The notes under the pieces: generated by a model | The model's database searches: none | What the model was told of the DNA's origin: nothing | What the model saw: only the letters and a program-made list of their open reading frames with translations | Program-made: the position numbers and the translations under genes | In this document: in pieces, positions 1 through 6,173 of the stretch | How the letters are laid out: each line of letters opens with the position of its first letter | Position numbering within the stretch: position 1 is the stretch's first letter | DNA from: Chloroflexota bacterium | Lineage (GTDB): Bacteria > Chloroflexota > Limnocylindria > Limnocylindrales > CSP1-4 | Assembly: GCA_021785115.1 (NCBI GenBank) | Contig: JAJYGO010000204.1 | Span: 1 to 9,731 of the forward strand | Length of the DNA: 9,731 nt | Direction: 5' to 3'

Positions 1-1
1 G

Positions 2-115
2 CCGATCTTCCAGATCCTGCTGATGGTCTTCTACCTGCGTTCGGCGGACCGGGTGCGGGCCTACTTTGCGGGACGGCGGGCAGCCCCAGTGGCGGCGCCC
101 GATCCCACCGCCTGA
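2..115 (+). CDS. C-terminal end of a probable membrane protein (5'-partial)
   Basis: The plus-strand frame starting at base 2 is open from the window edge to a TGA at 113-115 and encodes 37 residues. It begins with a hydrophobic stretch (PIFQILLMVFYL), continues into a basic segment (RSADRVRAYFAGRR) and ends in an Ala/Pro-rich tail. This is what the last membrane helix and cytoplasmic tail of an integral membrane protein look like, with the positive charges after the helix fitting a cytoplasmic C-terminus. The next gene starts 38 bases downstream on the same strand, so this gene may be the upstream member of the same operon. Too little is present to assign a family. The evidence is the reading frame, composition and position only. 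Confidence 0.5.
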   Translation, partial: PIFQILLMVFYLRSADRVRAYFAGRRAAPVAAPDPTA

Positions 116-137
116 GCCCTGCAGGCCACGTGACACC

Positions 138-143
138 GGAGGG
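138..143 (+). promoter_or_regulatory. Ribosome binding site deciding the OsmC-like start
   Basis: GGAGGG lies 10 bases upstream of the ATG at 154. An in-frame GTG at 130 lies before this site and has no comparable purine-rich sequence, so the ATG at 154 is preferred. Confidence 0.6.
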
Positions 144-153
144 ACACACCAAC

Positions 154-606
154 ATGACCGTACCCGCCCCCGCCCCCGCCCCCGCCCAGCCACAGGTCCT
201 CTCGGTCGTCTGCCGGCAGGTCGACGCCCTGATGGCCACCGTGCAGGCCCGATCCTGGGCCCACACCTGGGCCATCACCGGCACTCAACCGGTGGATGCG
301 CCAAAGCCCACCGAGGCGCTGATCGGTGCCCTGGCCGCCTGCATGATCTCGGGCATCCAGCGCGAGAGCGCGGCCGCTGGGCTGCGCATCGACGAGGTCG
401 AGGTCACGGCGCAGGCCACCCGCTTCGGCGGGCCGGACGGCCCCCGCCTGGGCGACTTCCGGGTCGAGGTGATTGTCACCAGCCCGGAGCCCGAAGCGGC
501 GCTGCGCCCGCTGCTCGACGCGCTTCAGTCCAACGGCACGGTGACCAACACCCTGCAGCTGGGCCAGCCCATCACGATCGAATCCCGCGTGGTGCGGGCG
601 GCCTGA
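154..606 (+). CDS. OsmC-like family protein, single conserved cysteine
   Basis: The protein has 150 residues, close to the usual 135-150 of OsmC/Ohr proteins, which are cytoplasmic thiol peroxidases acting on organic hydroperoxides through two cysteines. The family signature is visible as P52-T-E-A-L-I-G-A-L-A-A-C63, followed by a long helix and the strand IDEVEVTAQA. The C-terminal GTVTNTLQLG (128-137) aligns by eye with the family's CPVxxTL segment, but Gly128 replaces the second cysteine, so the classical two-cysteine peroxidase chemistry is doubtful. Another cysteine, C20, is near the N-terminus and is not a family position. Residues 4-11 are a Pro-Ala repeat. The start at 154 was chosen for the upstream GGAGGG. 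The gene heads a co-directional five-gene group and is followed after 63 bases by a universal stress gene. Family membership is fairly sure; the substrate and activity are not. Confidence 0.82.
   Translation: MTVPAPAPAPAQPQVLSVVCRQVDALMATVQARSWAHTWAITGTQPVDAPKPTEALIGALAACMISGIQRESAAAGLRIDEVEVTAQATRFGGPDGPRLGDFRVEVIVTSPEPEAALRPLLDALQSNGTVTNTLQLGQPITIESRVVRAA
163..186 (+). repeat. Hexanucleotide coding repeat (CCCGCC)x4
   Basis: Four perfect tandem copies of CCCGCC encode (Pro-Ala)4 right after the start of the OsmC-like protein. Because the unit is six bases, gain or loss of copies would keep the frame and only change the length of the N-terminal tail. Confidence 0.85.
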
Positions 607-634
607 TGAGTGCCTGCACCACGTTCACCGAGCG

Positions 635-654
635 TCCCGGCCTCGGCGCCGGGA
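635..654 (+). promoter_or_regulatory. Hairpin just upstream of the stress-protein ribosome binding site
   Basis: TCCCGG (635-640) and CCGGGA (649-654) form a perfect 6-bp stem with an 8-base loop in the 63-base spacer between the OsmC-like and stress genes. The stem ends two bases before the AGGAGG site. There is no T-run after it, so it does not look like a terminator. It could stabilise or modulate translation of the downstream message. The role is inferred; only the inverted repeat is seen. Confidence 0.35.
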
Positions 655-656
655 TG

Positions 657-662
657 AGGAGG
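657..662 (+). promoter_or_regulatory. Strong ribosome binding site of the universal stress gene
   Basis: AGGAGG sits seven bases before the ATG at 670. It is immediately followed by TCCTCC (663-668), its exact complement. GAGG (656-659) can therefore pair with CCTC (664-667) around a 4-base loop and partly hide the site. Confidence 0.75.
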
Positions 663-669
663 TCCTCCG

Positions 670-1131
670 ATGTTCCAGAAGATCCTGTGGGTGACTGATT
701 TCTCGGTGCACGCCCGGGATGCCGGCCGCAAGGCGCTCGAGTGCGCCCTTTGCTCGCATCGGCCGGTCGACGTGCTGACCGTGGTGGCGCCTGACGATCT
801 GCCGCCGTTCCTGCTCGACGTTCCCGATCCGTTCATCGCCGAGGAGGCCGTGCACGAGGCCGAGCGCCGCCTCGAGGCCGAACACGAGGCACGGGTTCAG
901 CAGGAGCTCGAGTCCGAGACCCGGTTCCTGCGCGATGCCGGGATCGAGACAACCCTGCACGTGCGCGTGGGATCCCCGGGAGACGAGATTCTCGCCGCCG
1001 CCGGGGAGCTCGGCAGCGACGTGATCGTGATGGGCTCGCACGGGAAGCGCTCGCTGGAGGAGCTGCTCATCGGGAACACCGTGGAGCACGTGACCAAGCG
1101 CGCGACCTGCCCGGTCCTGGTCGTGCGCTGA
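670..1131 (+). CDS. Universal stress protein (UspA family)
   Basis: The 153-residue product is the standard length of a single-domain Usp, a small cytoplasmic alpha/beta protein that forms dimers and in many cases binds ATP. The N-terminal strand and loop ILWVTDFS (5-12) carries the conserved Asp10. A charged helical segment rich in Glu, Arg and Ala spans about 57-90. The C-terminal part reads GSPGDEILAAA, then DVIVMGSHG and ends CPVLVVR, all typical. The ATP-loop pattern G-x2-G-x9-G-(S/T) is present as G122, G125 and G135, but Asn136 takes the place of the Ser/Thr that usually contacts phosphate. The start is supported by AGGAGG at 657-662. The TGA stop overlaps the ATG of the transporter gene (TGATG), implying translational coupling. 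The family is clear; the signal it answers to is unknown. Confidence 0.92.
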   Translation: MFQKILWVTDFSVHARDAGRKALECALCSHRPVDVLTVVAPDDLPPFLLDVPDPFIAEEAVHEAERRLEAEHEARVQQELESETRFLRDAGIETTLHVRVGSPGDEILAAAGELGSDVIVMGSHGKRSLEELLIGNTVEHVTKRATCPVLVVR

Positions 1132-1133
1132 TG
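1129..1133 (+). promoter_or_regulatory. Stop-start overlap TGATG coupling the stress and transporter genes
   Basis: The stop codon of the universal stress gene (1129-1131) shares its final A with the ATG of the transporter (1131-1133). No good ribosome binding site precedes this ATG, so the transporter is probably translated by ribosomes finishing the upstream gene. Confidence 0.7.
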
Positions 1134-2402
1134 GCCTCCGCCGCAGACGCCGTCGCGGGTCCGGCGGTCGGCGGCGTGGCAGCCGTGGCGCTCGCCGACA
1201 ACGCAGAACCGCGCCCCCGCGTGGTGCCCAGTGTTGCCCAGCTCTTCGCGACGTTCTTCTCGATCGGCCTGACCTCGTTCGGCATGGCCATCCTGCAGAA
1301 AATCCGCTCCGTGCCCGTGCGGCGTGGCTGGATCGAGCGCGAGGAGATCGACGAGGGTCTGGGGCTGGTGCAGCTCTACCCCGGCGCGATCATGGTCGAC
1401 CTGGTCGCCTACATCGGCTACCGCATCCACCGCGTGACCGGGGCGATCGTGGCCACCGCGGGCTTTGTCGCCCCCGCGCTCGTGCTGATGCTGGGACTCT
1501 CCTGGCTGTACGCGACGTACGGCGCCGCGCCGGGGGTGGCCGGCCTGGTCGTCGGTCTCGACGCCATCGTGGTCGGCGTGGTGGCCAGCGTCGCGATCGA
1601 CTTCGCCCTGCAGCACGCGCGCGGCACGCTGCCGGCCTTGCTCGCCCTCGCCGGGTTCGCGGTGGCCGTGAGCGGCGCCAGTCTGCCCCTCGCGGTCCTG
1701 GGCGGGTTGACGCTCGGGGCGGTCGCGGTTCGACCGGGAGCGGCCGGCCGGGGTGCCTCGGCAATCGCTGCGACCCACGAGCCGCCGTCGTGGCGCCGCC
1801 TGGCGCTGGCCCTTGTGCCGGGCGCCACCATGGTGGTGGCCGCGGCGGTCGCGGCCACGTCGAGCGGGGTCCTGTCCACGCTCTTCCTCGACATGACCCG
1901 GATCGGGACGGTCGCGTTTGGCAACGGGTCCACGATCCTGCCGGTGCTGCAGCAGGACGTGGTCGACAGCCGGCACTGGCTGGGCATGCCGGAGTTCGGG
2001 GTGGCGATCGCGTTCGGCCAGATCACACCGGGCCCCTTCCTGATCTCCGCCGCGTTCGTGGGCTACAAGGTGGCCGGGCTCTGGGGCGGCGTGCTCGCTG
2101 CCATCGCGATCTTTGCCCCCAGCGTCGCGATGACCACGGTCGCGGCCGAGATCTATCCCTGGCTGCGGCGCTGGGCCTGGGTCAAGGGTGCGGTGGCTGG
2201 CGTCATGGCCGTCTTCGTCGGCCTGCTGGCCAGCGTGGCCCTCTCGCTCGGACGGCCCCTTCTGCCGCTGCCGGCGGCGCTCGTCCTGCTTGCCGCGGCG
2301 TTCGTCGCGGTGCGCGTCGCGCGCTGGAACCTGCTCATCGTGTTCGGGGCCGGCCTCGCCGCATGGGCGGCCTATCTTGCGCTCGGCGGGGCCTGGCGCT
2401 GA
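1131..2402 (+). CDS. chrA: CHR-family chromate-type transporter, two-domain form
   Basis: This 423-residue inner-membrane protein has the long-chain CHR layout, with two homologous halves of about 180 residues joined near 200-225. Characterised ChrA proteins export chromate using the proton motive force. The second half keeps the family signature: GTVAFGNGSTILP (259-271), then W283-L and GQITPGPFLISAAFVGY (296-312). The first half is recognisable from IGLTSFG (45-51), R65-G-W, and QLYPGAIMVDLVAYIGY (81-97). It departs from the usual pattern, however: FGGP is replaced by FGMA and LPGP by YPGA. About ten to twelve hydrophobic segments are visible. The first 35 residues are an Ala/Val-rich leader without clear family match. 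The gene is coupled to the stress gene by a TGATG overlap and followed 46 bases later by an iron-sulfur flavoprotein. The superfamily is sure; chromate as the substrate is only inferred. Confidence 0.88.
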   Translation: MASAADAVAGPAVGGVAAVALADNAEPRPRVVPSVAQLFATFFSIGLTSFGMAILQKIRSVPVRRGWIEREEIDEGLGLVQLYPGAIMVDLVAYIGYRIHRVTGAIVATAGFVAPALVLMLGLSWLYATYGAAPGVAGLVVGLDAIVVGVVASVAIDFALQHARGTLPALLALAGFAVAVSGASLPLAVLGGLTLGAVAVRPGAAGRGASAIAATHEPPSWRRLALALVPGATMVVAAAVAATSSGVLSTLFLDMTRIGTVAFGNGSTILPVLQQDVVDSRHWLGMPEFGVAIAFGQITPGPFLISAAFVGYKVAGLWGGVLAAIAIFAPSVAMTTVAAEIYPWLRRWAWVKGAVAGVMAVFVGLLASVALSLGRPLLPLPAALVLLAAAFVAVRVARWNLLIVFGAGLAAWAAYLALGGAWR

Positions 2403-2433
2403 TTGACACGCCCGCCAGAGGGCTGTCCCATCC

Positions 2434-2440
2434 GAGGGAG
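2434..2440 (+). promoter_or_regulatory. Ribosome binding site of the ferredoxin-reductase fusion
   Basis: GAGGGAG is placed eight bases before the ATG at 2449, in the 46-base spacer after the transporter gene. It fixes this ATG as the start. Confidence 0.65.
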
Positions 2441-2448
2441 TTCAGATC

Positions 2449-3552
2449 ATGACCGAGTCGCCCGTCACGCCCCAGGACAAGTTCTCCAAGCCGTGGCACG
2501 GGATCCCGCGCAGCGAGATCCCGTGGTTCCCCACGGTGGACCCCGACGTCTGCATCGGATGCGGCACGTGCGTGATCAGCTGTTCGCGCAGCGTCTATCG
2601 CTTCGACTTCGATCGGAAGAAGGCGGTGGTGGCCGACCCGATGCACTGCATGGTCGGCTGCCGGACGTGTGCGAGTACGTGTCCGGCCAACGCCATCAGC
2701 TTCCCCCCGCCCCAGGTCGTGCTGGATCTGGAGCTGCGGCCCGAGGTGCGCCACGCGATCGAGGACGAGCTGCTGGCGCGCCGCGAGCAGATCTCGATCG
2801 TGGACGTGCTCCCGCACCCGGACCGCCTGATCCAGCTCGAGATCCGCGAGATCCGCGAGGTCGGCGCGGCGACCCGCCTGTTCCTCCTGAAGCCGCACCG
2901 GCCCGAGGACTGCATGTGCGAATTCACGCCGGGCCAGTACGTCGAGATCTGGGTGCCCGGCACCGACTGGATGTCGCGGGCGTACTCGATCGGCAACGCG
3001 CCGAGTGCCGACGGTTCGGTCGAGCTGCAGATCAAGAAGATCGAGGGTGGGCGCCTGTCCGGCTGGGCGTTTGAGCAGGCGAAAGTCGGTGACGTGGTCA
3101 CCGCCCGCGGCCCGCTGGGTGCGTTCACCATGCGCTCCTCGCCCGACCGGCCGCTGGTGTTCGTGGCGCGCGGCACGGGCTTCGCCCCGATGAAGGCCCT
3201 CATCGAGCAGCAGCTGGCCATGTTCCCGAAGCGCCAGATCCGCCTCTACTGGGGAGCGACCGCCTCGAGCGATTTCTACGACCTGGACGCCATCGCGAGC
3301 TGGCTGCGCAGGGATCCGAACCTGCAGGTCACGCTCGTCGCGCGCACCTTCGACGCCGCCTTCGTGGCGCCCCTCGGAGCAGGAATCGCCGTCGGTCGTG
3401 TCTCCGACGCCGTCCGTGAGTCCGCAGCGGACCTCTCGGCGTATGACGCCTACGTGGCGGGACCGCGGATCACGGTCGCGGACAGCATCGCGTCCCTGCA
3501 GGCGCGCGGCGTGGCCAGCGAGCAGATCTTCGCCGACTCCTACGGCGTGTGA
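2449..3552 (+). CDS. Dicluster [4Fe-4S] ferredoxin fused to FAD/NAD(P)H oxidoreductase
   Basis: The 367-residue protein has two modules. Residues 30-85 are a bacterial ferredoxin domain with C35-x2-C38-x2-C41-x3-C45 and C67-x3-C71-x2-C74-x3-C78-P, enough for two [4Fe-4S] clusters. Residues about 115-367 are a ferredoxin-NADP reductase-type domain. In it FTPGQYVEI (159-167) and R177-A-Y-S180 bind FAD, GTGFAPMKALIEQ (242-254) binds the nicotinamide nucleotide, YWGAT (267-271) is typical, and the C-terminus is IFADSYGV. The usual Cys-Gly-Pro-Pro near the end reads Ala337-Gly-Pro-Arg. The reductase part resembles phenol-hydroxylase and CDP-6-deoxyhexose reductases, which normally carry a plant-type [2Fe-2S] domain instead. 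The benzoyl-CoA epoxidase reductase BoxA is a known case of two [4Fe-4S] clusters with such a flavodomain. It probably passes electrons between NAD(P)H and an unknown partner; no oxygenase is encoded nearby. It is soluble. Confidence 0.85.
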   Translation: MTESPVTPQDKFSKPWHGIPRSEIPWFPTVDPDVCIGCGTCVISCSRSVYRFDFDRKKAVVADPMHCMVGCRTCASTCPANAISFPPPQVVLDLELRPEVRHAIEDELLARREQISIVDVLPHPDRLIQLEIREIREVGAATRLFLLKPHRPEDCMCEFTPGQYVEIWVPGTDWMSRAYSIGNAPSADGSVELQIKKIEGGRLSGWAFEQAKVGDVVTARGPLGAFTMRSSPDRPLVFVARGTGFAPMKALIEQQLAMFPKRQIRLYWGATASSDFYDLDAIASWLRRDPNLQVTLVARTFDAAFVAPLGAGIAVGRVSDAVRESAADLSAYDAYVAGPRITVADSIASLQARGVASEQIFADSYGV

Positions 3553-3561
3553 GCCACCCCG

Positions 3562-5958
3562 ATGATCACCGAAGGGGCCGTCTCGACCGGGGCCCCCGGC
3601 GCACCGAACGCAGGCGGCCTCACGAGCGCGGAAGCGGACAGCCGCCTGCTCGAGTACGGGCCGAACGCGGTTGTCCCGGCGGGGCCGCCCGGCGTCCAGA
3701 CGTTGCTTCGCAAGTTCTGGGGCGTGATCCCCTGGATGCTCGAGTTCGCCCTGGTCACCGACCTGGTCATGGGCAGATGGCTGGACGCGGCCATCATCGC
3801 CGCGCTCCTCGTGTTCAACGCATATCTCGCATTCTCCCAGGAGACCCGGGCGCAGCAGGCTGTCGCATTGCTGCGCGGCCGCCTGACCGTCACCGCTCGG
3901 GCGTTGCGCGACGGCCGCTGGCAGGTGATCCCGGCCCATCAGGTGGTGCCCGGGGACGTCCTCCACCTGCGGGTCGGCGACATCGTGCCGGCTGACATGC
4001 AGCTCACCGACGGGGAGATCCAGGCCGATCAATCGCAGCTGACCGGCGAAACGCTCCCCGTGGAAACGCGTGCCGGAAGCACGGCCTATGCCGGCGCGCT
4101 GGTGGCCCGCGGGGAGGCGAGTGGCATCGTCACAGCGACGGGTGCCGGATCGTACTTCGGAAAGACGGCCGAGCTGGTGCGGGTTGCCCAGCCGCCCCGC
4201 CGTACCGAGACCCTGATCGTCAGGGTCGCCGAGTACCTCGGTGCGGTGGTGGTGATCCTGGCCCTCGTGGCAATCGCGACCATGATCGTCCGAGGCACAC
4301 CCCTCTCCGAACTGCTGCCGTTCGGGGCGATGCTCATCGTCACCTCGGTCCCGGTCGCGCTCCCCATGATGTTCACCATGTCAGCCGCGCTCGGCGCGCG
4401 CGGACTTGCCGACAAGGGGGTCCTCGTGACTCGGCTCTCGGCGGTCGAGGATGCGGCGTCCATGGACGTGCTGTGTCTCGACAAGACCGGCACGCTGACC
4501 GAGAACCAGCTCACCGTCGCAGGGCTGGCGCCGTTCCCGCCGACGACCTCCGACGACTTGCTTCGCCTGGCCGCGACGGCGTCGGATCAGGCCACCCAGG
4601 ATCCGCTCGATCTCGCCATCCTCCGCGGCGCACGCGAGCGCGCCGTCCTTCCCGATCCGGCCTCGAGGCTGGACTTCGTCCCGTTCGATCCGAGCACCAA
4701 ACGATCGGAGGGGTCGATCCGGCAGGCCGATCGGGTCGTCCGGATCGTCAAGGGGGAGCCGTCGACGATCGCCGGCCTCGCCCACGCCGCATGGTCGGAG
4801 ATCGCCCCCGAGGTCGATCGGCTGTCGGCTGATGGCTCACGCGTGCTGGCGGTCGCGAGCGGCACGGAATCCGCCCTCCGGGTTGCTGGCCTGATCGGGC
4901 TGGGCGATCCGGTGCGCTCCGATTCGGCGCCGCTCGTCGCACAGTTGCGCAAGCGCGGCGTGCGCGTCCTGCTCGTCACCGGCGACGGGGAGGCGACCGC
5001 CCGGGCGGTCGCGACCAGGGTCGGAATCAGCGGTGAGGTGGCTCCCCCGGGCACGATCCGCGAGGACCTGGATCCGGCGACGCTCGCCCGGTTCGGCATC
5101 TACCCCGGGGTCTTCCCGGAGGACAAGTTCCGGCTCGTCGCGGCGCTCCAGAAGGCGGGCCACGTGGTCGGGATGACCGGGGACGGGGTGAACGACGCAC
5201 CGGCCCTGCGGCTGGCGGAGGTGGGGATCGCGGTATCCAGCGCGACGGACGTCGCGAAAGCCGCCGCAAGCCTCGTCCTGACGCGACCCGGGCTCGGCGA
5301 GATCGTCACGGCGATCGAGGGCAGCCGTCGCATCTTCAAGCGGATGCAGAGCTTCGTCCTGACCATGATCTCCATGAAGCTCAGCACGCCCATCTTCTTC
5401 GCCCTGGGGGTGATCCTCCTCGGCACGTTCGTGCTGACACCCCTGCAGATCGTCATCCTGATGCTGCTGGGGAACTTCGTGACGATGTCCGTGGCGATGG
5501 ACCAGGTCGCTCCATCGGCCCAGCCGGACCGATGGGCTCTTCGCCCGCTGATGGCCGCCGGTGCCGGTCTCGCCATCCTTTCCCTCTCGCTGAACCTCGC
5601 CATCTTCTGGGTCGCCTCGAACGTCTTGCGACTGGCTGCGGCCCAGACCCAGACGCTCCTGTTCCTGTGGCTGGTGGTCAGCGCCGGCCAGGCGGTCCTG
5701 TATGTGACGCGTGGCGACGGCTTCTTCTGGGAGCCGCCTCATCCGGCACGCCGGCACCTGGCCGCCACGTTGCTCGACGTCGTCGTGGTCACCGTCCTGG
5801 CGACCCTGGGCTGGCTGATGGCGCCGATCTCGCCGCTGCTGGCGGCCGGCGTCCTGTTGCTGGCGCTGGCCTTCCTGTTCGTTGCCGACGTCCTGAAGAT
5901 CGTCCTGAGGGGCGCCGCAGAGCCCTCTACCGGCGCGCCGCTGGTCTCCGCGGAGTGA
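3562..5958 (+). CDS. P3A-type plasma-membrane H+-ATPase-like P-type ATPase
   Basis: The protein has 798 residues and about ten membrane helices (roughly 53-70, 74-92, 224-243, 251-280, 597-620, 625-645, 661-686, 696-716, 735-754, 757-782). The order is standard: actuator loop with LTGETLPVE (160-168), PVALP in M4 (264-268), phosphorylated Asp307 in DKTGTLTEN, nucleotide site FDPSTKR and KGEP (375-381, 397-400), hinge TGDGVNDAPAL (539-549). PWMLE in M1 and LLVFNAYLAF in M2, with Asn86 at the site of the plant-pump gate Asn106, point to the proton-pump branch. No heavy-metal-binding domain or CPC motif is present. Like other prokaryotic members it lacks the long autoinhibitory tail of plant and fungal pumps. 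At the position of plant Asp684 in M6 it has Asn638. The ATG lies nine bases after the reductase stop, in the same frame and without a clear ribosome binding site, so coupling is likely. Confidence 0.9.
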   Translation: MITEGAVSTGAPGAPNAGGLTSAEADSRLLEYGPNAVVPAGPPGVQTLLRKFWGVIPWMLEFALVTDLVMGRWLDAAIIAALLVFNAYLAFSQETRAQQAVALLRGRLTVTARALRDGRWQVIPAHQVVPGDVLHLRVGDIVPADMQLTDGEIQADQSQLTGETLPVETRAGSTAYAGALVARGEASGIVTATGAGSYFGKTAELVRVAQPPRRTETLIVRVAEYLGAVVVILALVAIATMIVRGTPLSELLPFGAMLIVTSVPVALPMMFTMSAALGARGLADKGVLVTRLSAVEDAASMDVLCLDKTGTLTENQLTVAGLAPFPPTTSDDLLRLAATASDQATQDPLDLAILRGARERAVLPDPASRLDFVPFDPSTKRSEGSIRQADRVVRIVKGEPSTIAGLAHAAWSEIAPEVDRLSADGSRVLAVASGTESALRVAGLIGLGDPVRSDSAPLVAQLRKRGVRVLLVTGDGEATARAVATRVGISGEVAPPGTIREDLDPATLARFGIYPGVFPEDKFRLVAALQKAGHVVGMTGDGVNDAPALRLAEVGIAVSSATDVAKAAASLVLTRPGLGEIVTAIEGSRRIFKRMQSFVLTMISMKLSTPIFFALGVILLGTFVLTPLQIVILMLLGNFVTMSVAMDQVAPSAQPDRWALRPLMAAGAGLAILSLSLNLAIFWVASNVLRLAAAQTQTLLFLWLVVSAGQAVLYVTRGDGFFWEPPHPARRHLAATLLDVVVVTVLATLGWLMAPISPLLAAGVLLLALAFLFVADVLKIVLRGAAEPSTGAPLVSAE

Positions 5959-5990
5959 TCAGGCGGGCCTGACCCTCGCCGGCTCGAGGG
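5959..5990 (+). terminator. Tandem hairpins directly after the ATPase stop codon
   Basis: TCAGG-CGGG-CCTGA (5959-5972) begins at the base after the TGA, and CCCTCG-CCGGCT-CGAGGG (5973-5990) follows with a perfect 6-bp stem. Neither has a T-run, as is common in very GC-rich genomes. Termination or 3'-end protection of the five-gene message is plausible but unproven. Confidence 0.35.
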
Positions 5991-6009
5991 GCGTGCGCGC
6001 CACACCCCA

Positions 6010-6025
6010 CCGCCCGCCAGGGCGG
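6010..6025. terminator. GC hairpin between convergent genes
   Basis: CCGCCC and GGGCGG form a perfect 6-bp stem around the loop GCCA. It reads as a hairpin on both strands and lies about 50 bases after the ATPase stop. No T-tract flanks it, so the terminator call is tentative. Confidence 0.3.
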
Positions 6026-6052
6026 AGTGAGCTCGTCATCGAAAGAGTGCGA

Positions 6053-6071
6053 GGGGCGATCGGGACGCCCC
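6053..6071. repeat. Inverted repeat (hairpin) in the convergent spacer
   Basis: GGGGCG (6053-6058) and CGCCCC (6066-6071) form a perfect 6-bp stem with a 7-base loop. The function is unknown; it may add to transcription termination or RNA end protection. Confidence 0.3.
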
Positions 6072-6154
6072 CGGACAGCGCCACGACGAGCCGAGTCGAG
6101 CGCCCGAGGTGATCGCTCCACCCACCCGCGCACGTCTACTCGTTAACGCAACGT

Positions 6155-6173
6155 TCAGCGGGCGGCGCCCTGA
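6155..6173 (-). terminator. Possible terminator after the minus-strand membrane-protein gene
   Basis: Two bases past the TAA of the minus-strand gene, TCAG pairs with CTGA and GGC with GCC around a 3-base loop, leaving a 2-base bulge. On the minus strand it is followed by the T-containing ACGTTGCGTT, a weak T-rich stretch in this GC-rich context. It resembles a poor intrinsic terminator. Confidence 0.35.

Noticed and set aside
130..153. GTG at 130 as the start of the OsmC-like protein
   Set aside because: It precedes the GGAGGG site and would add residues (TPEGHTN) with no family match; ATG 154 is better supported.
163..186. CCCGCC tandem copies as a CRISPR-like or mobile repeat
   Set aside because: They are adjacent 6-base copies without spacers, inside a coding frame; a simple sequence repeat explains them.
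897..1976. Minus-strand frame of 359 codons opposite the transporter
   Set aside because: Low-complexity Arg/Gly/His/Asp composition with no domain signature; the plus strand encodes a clear CHR transporter.
2335..4032. Long open minus-strand frame (565 codons) opposite the reductase and ATPase genes
   Set aside because: It is rich in Arg, Asp, His and Gly without any family motif, and lies antisense to two well-recognised genes. Long antisense frames are expected in DNA this GC-rich.
4837..5757. Minus-strand frame of 306 codons opposite the ATPase C-terminal half
   Set aside because: Composition typical of antisense GC-rich frames, and the plus strand holds DKTGT-type ATPase motifs.
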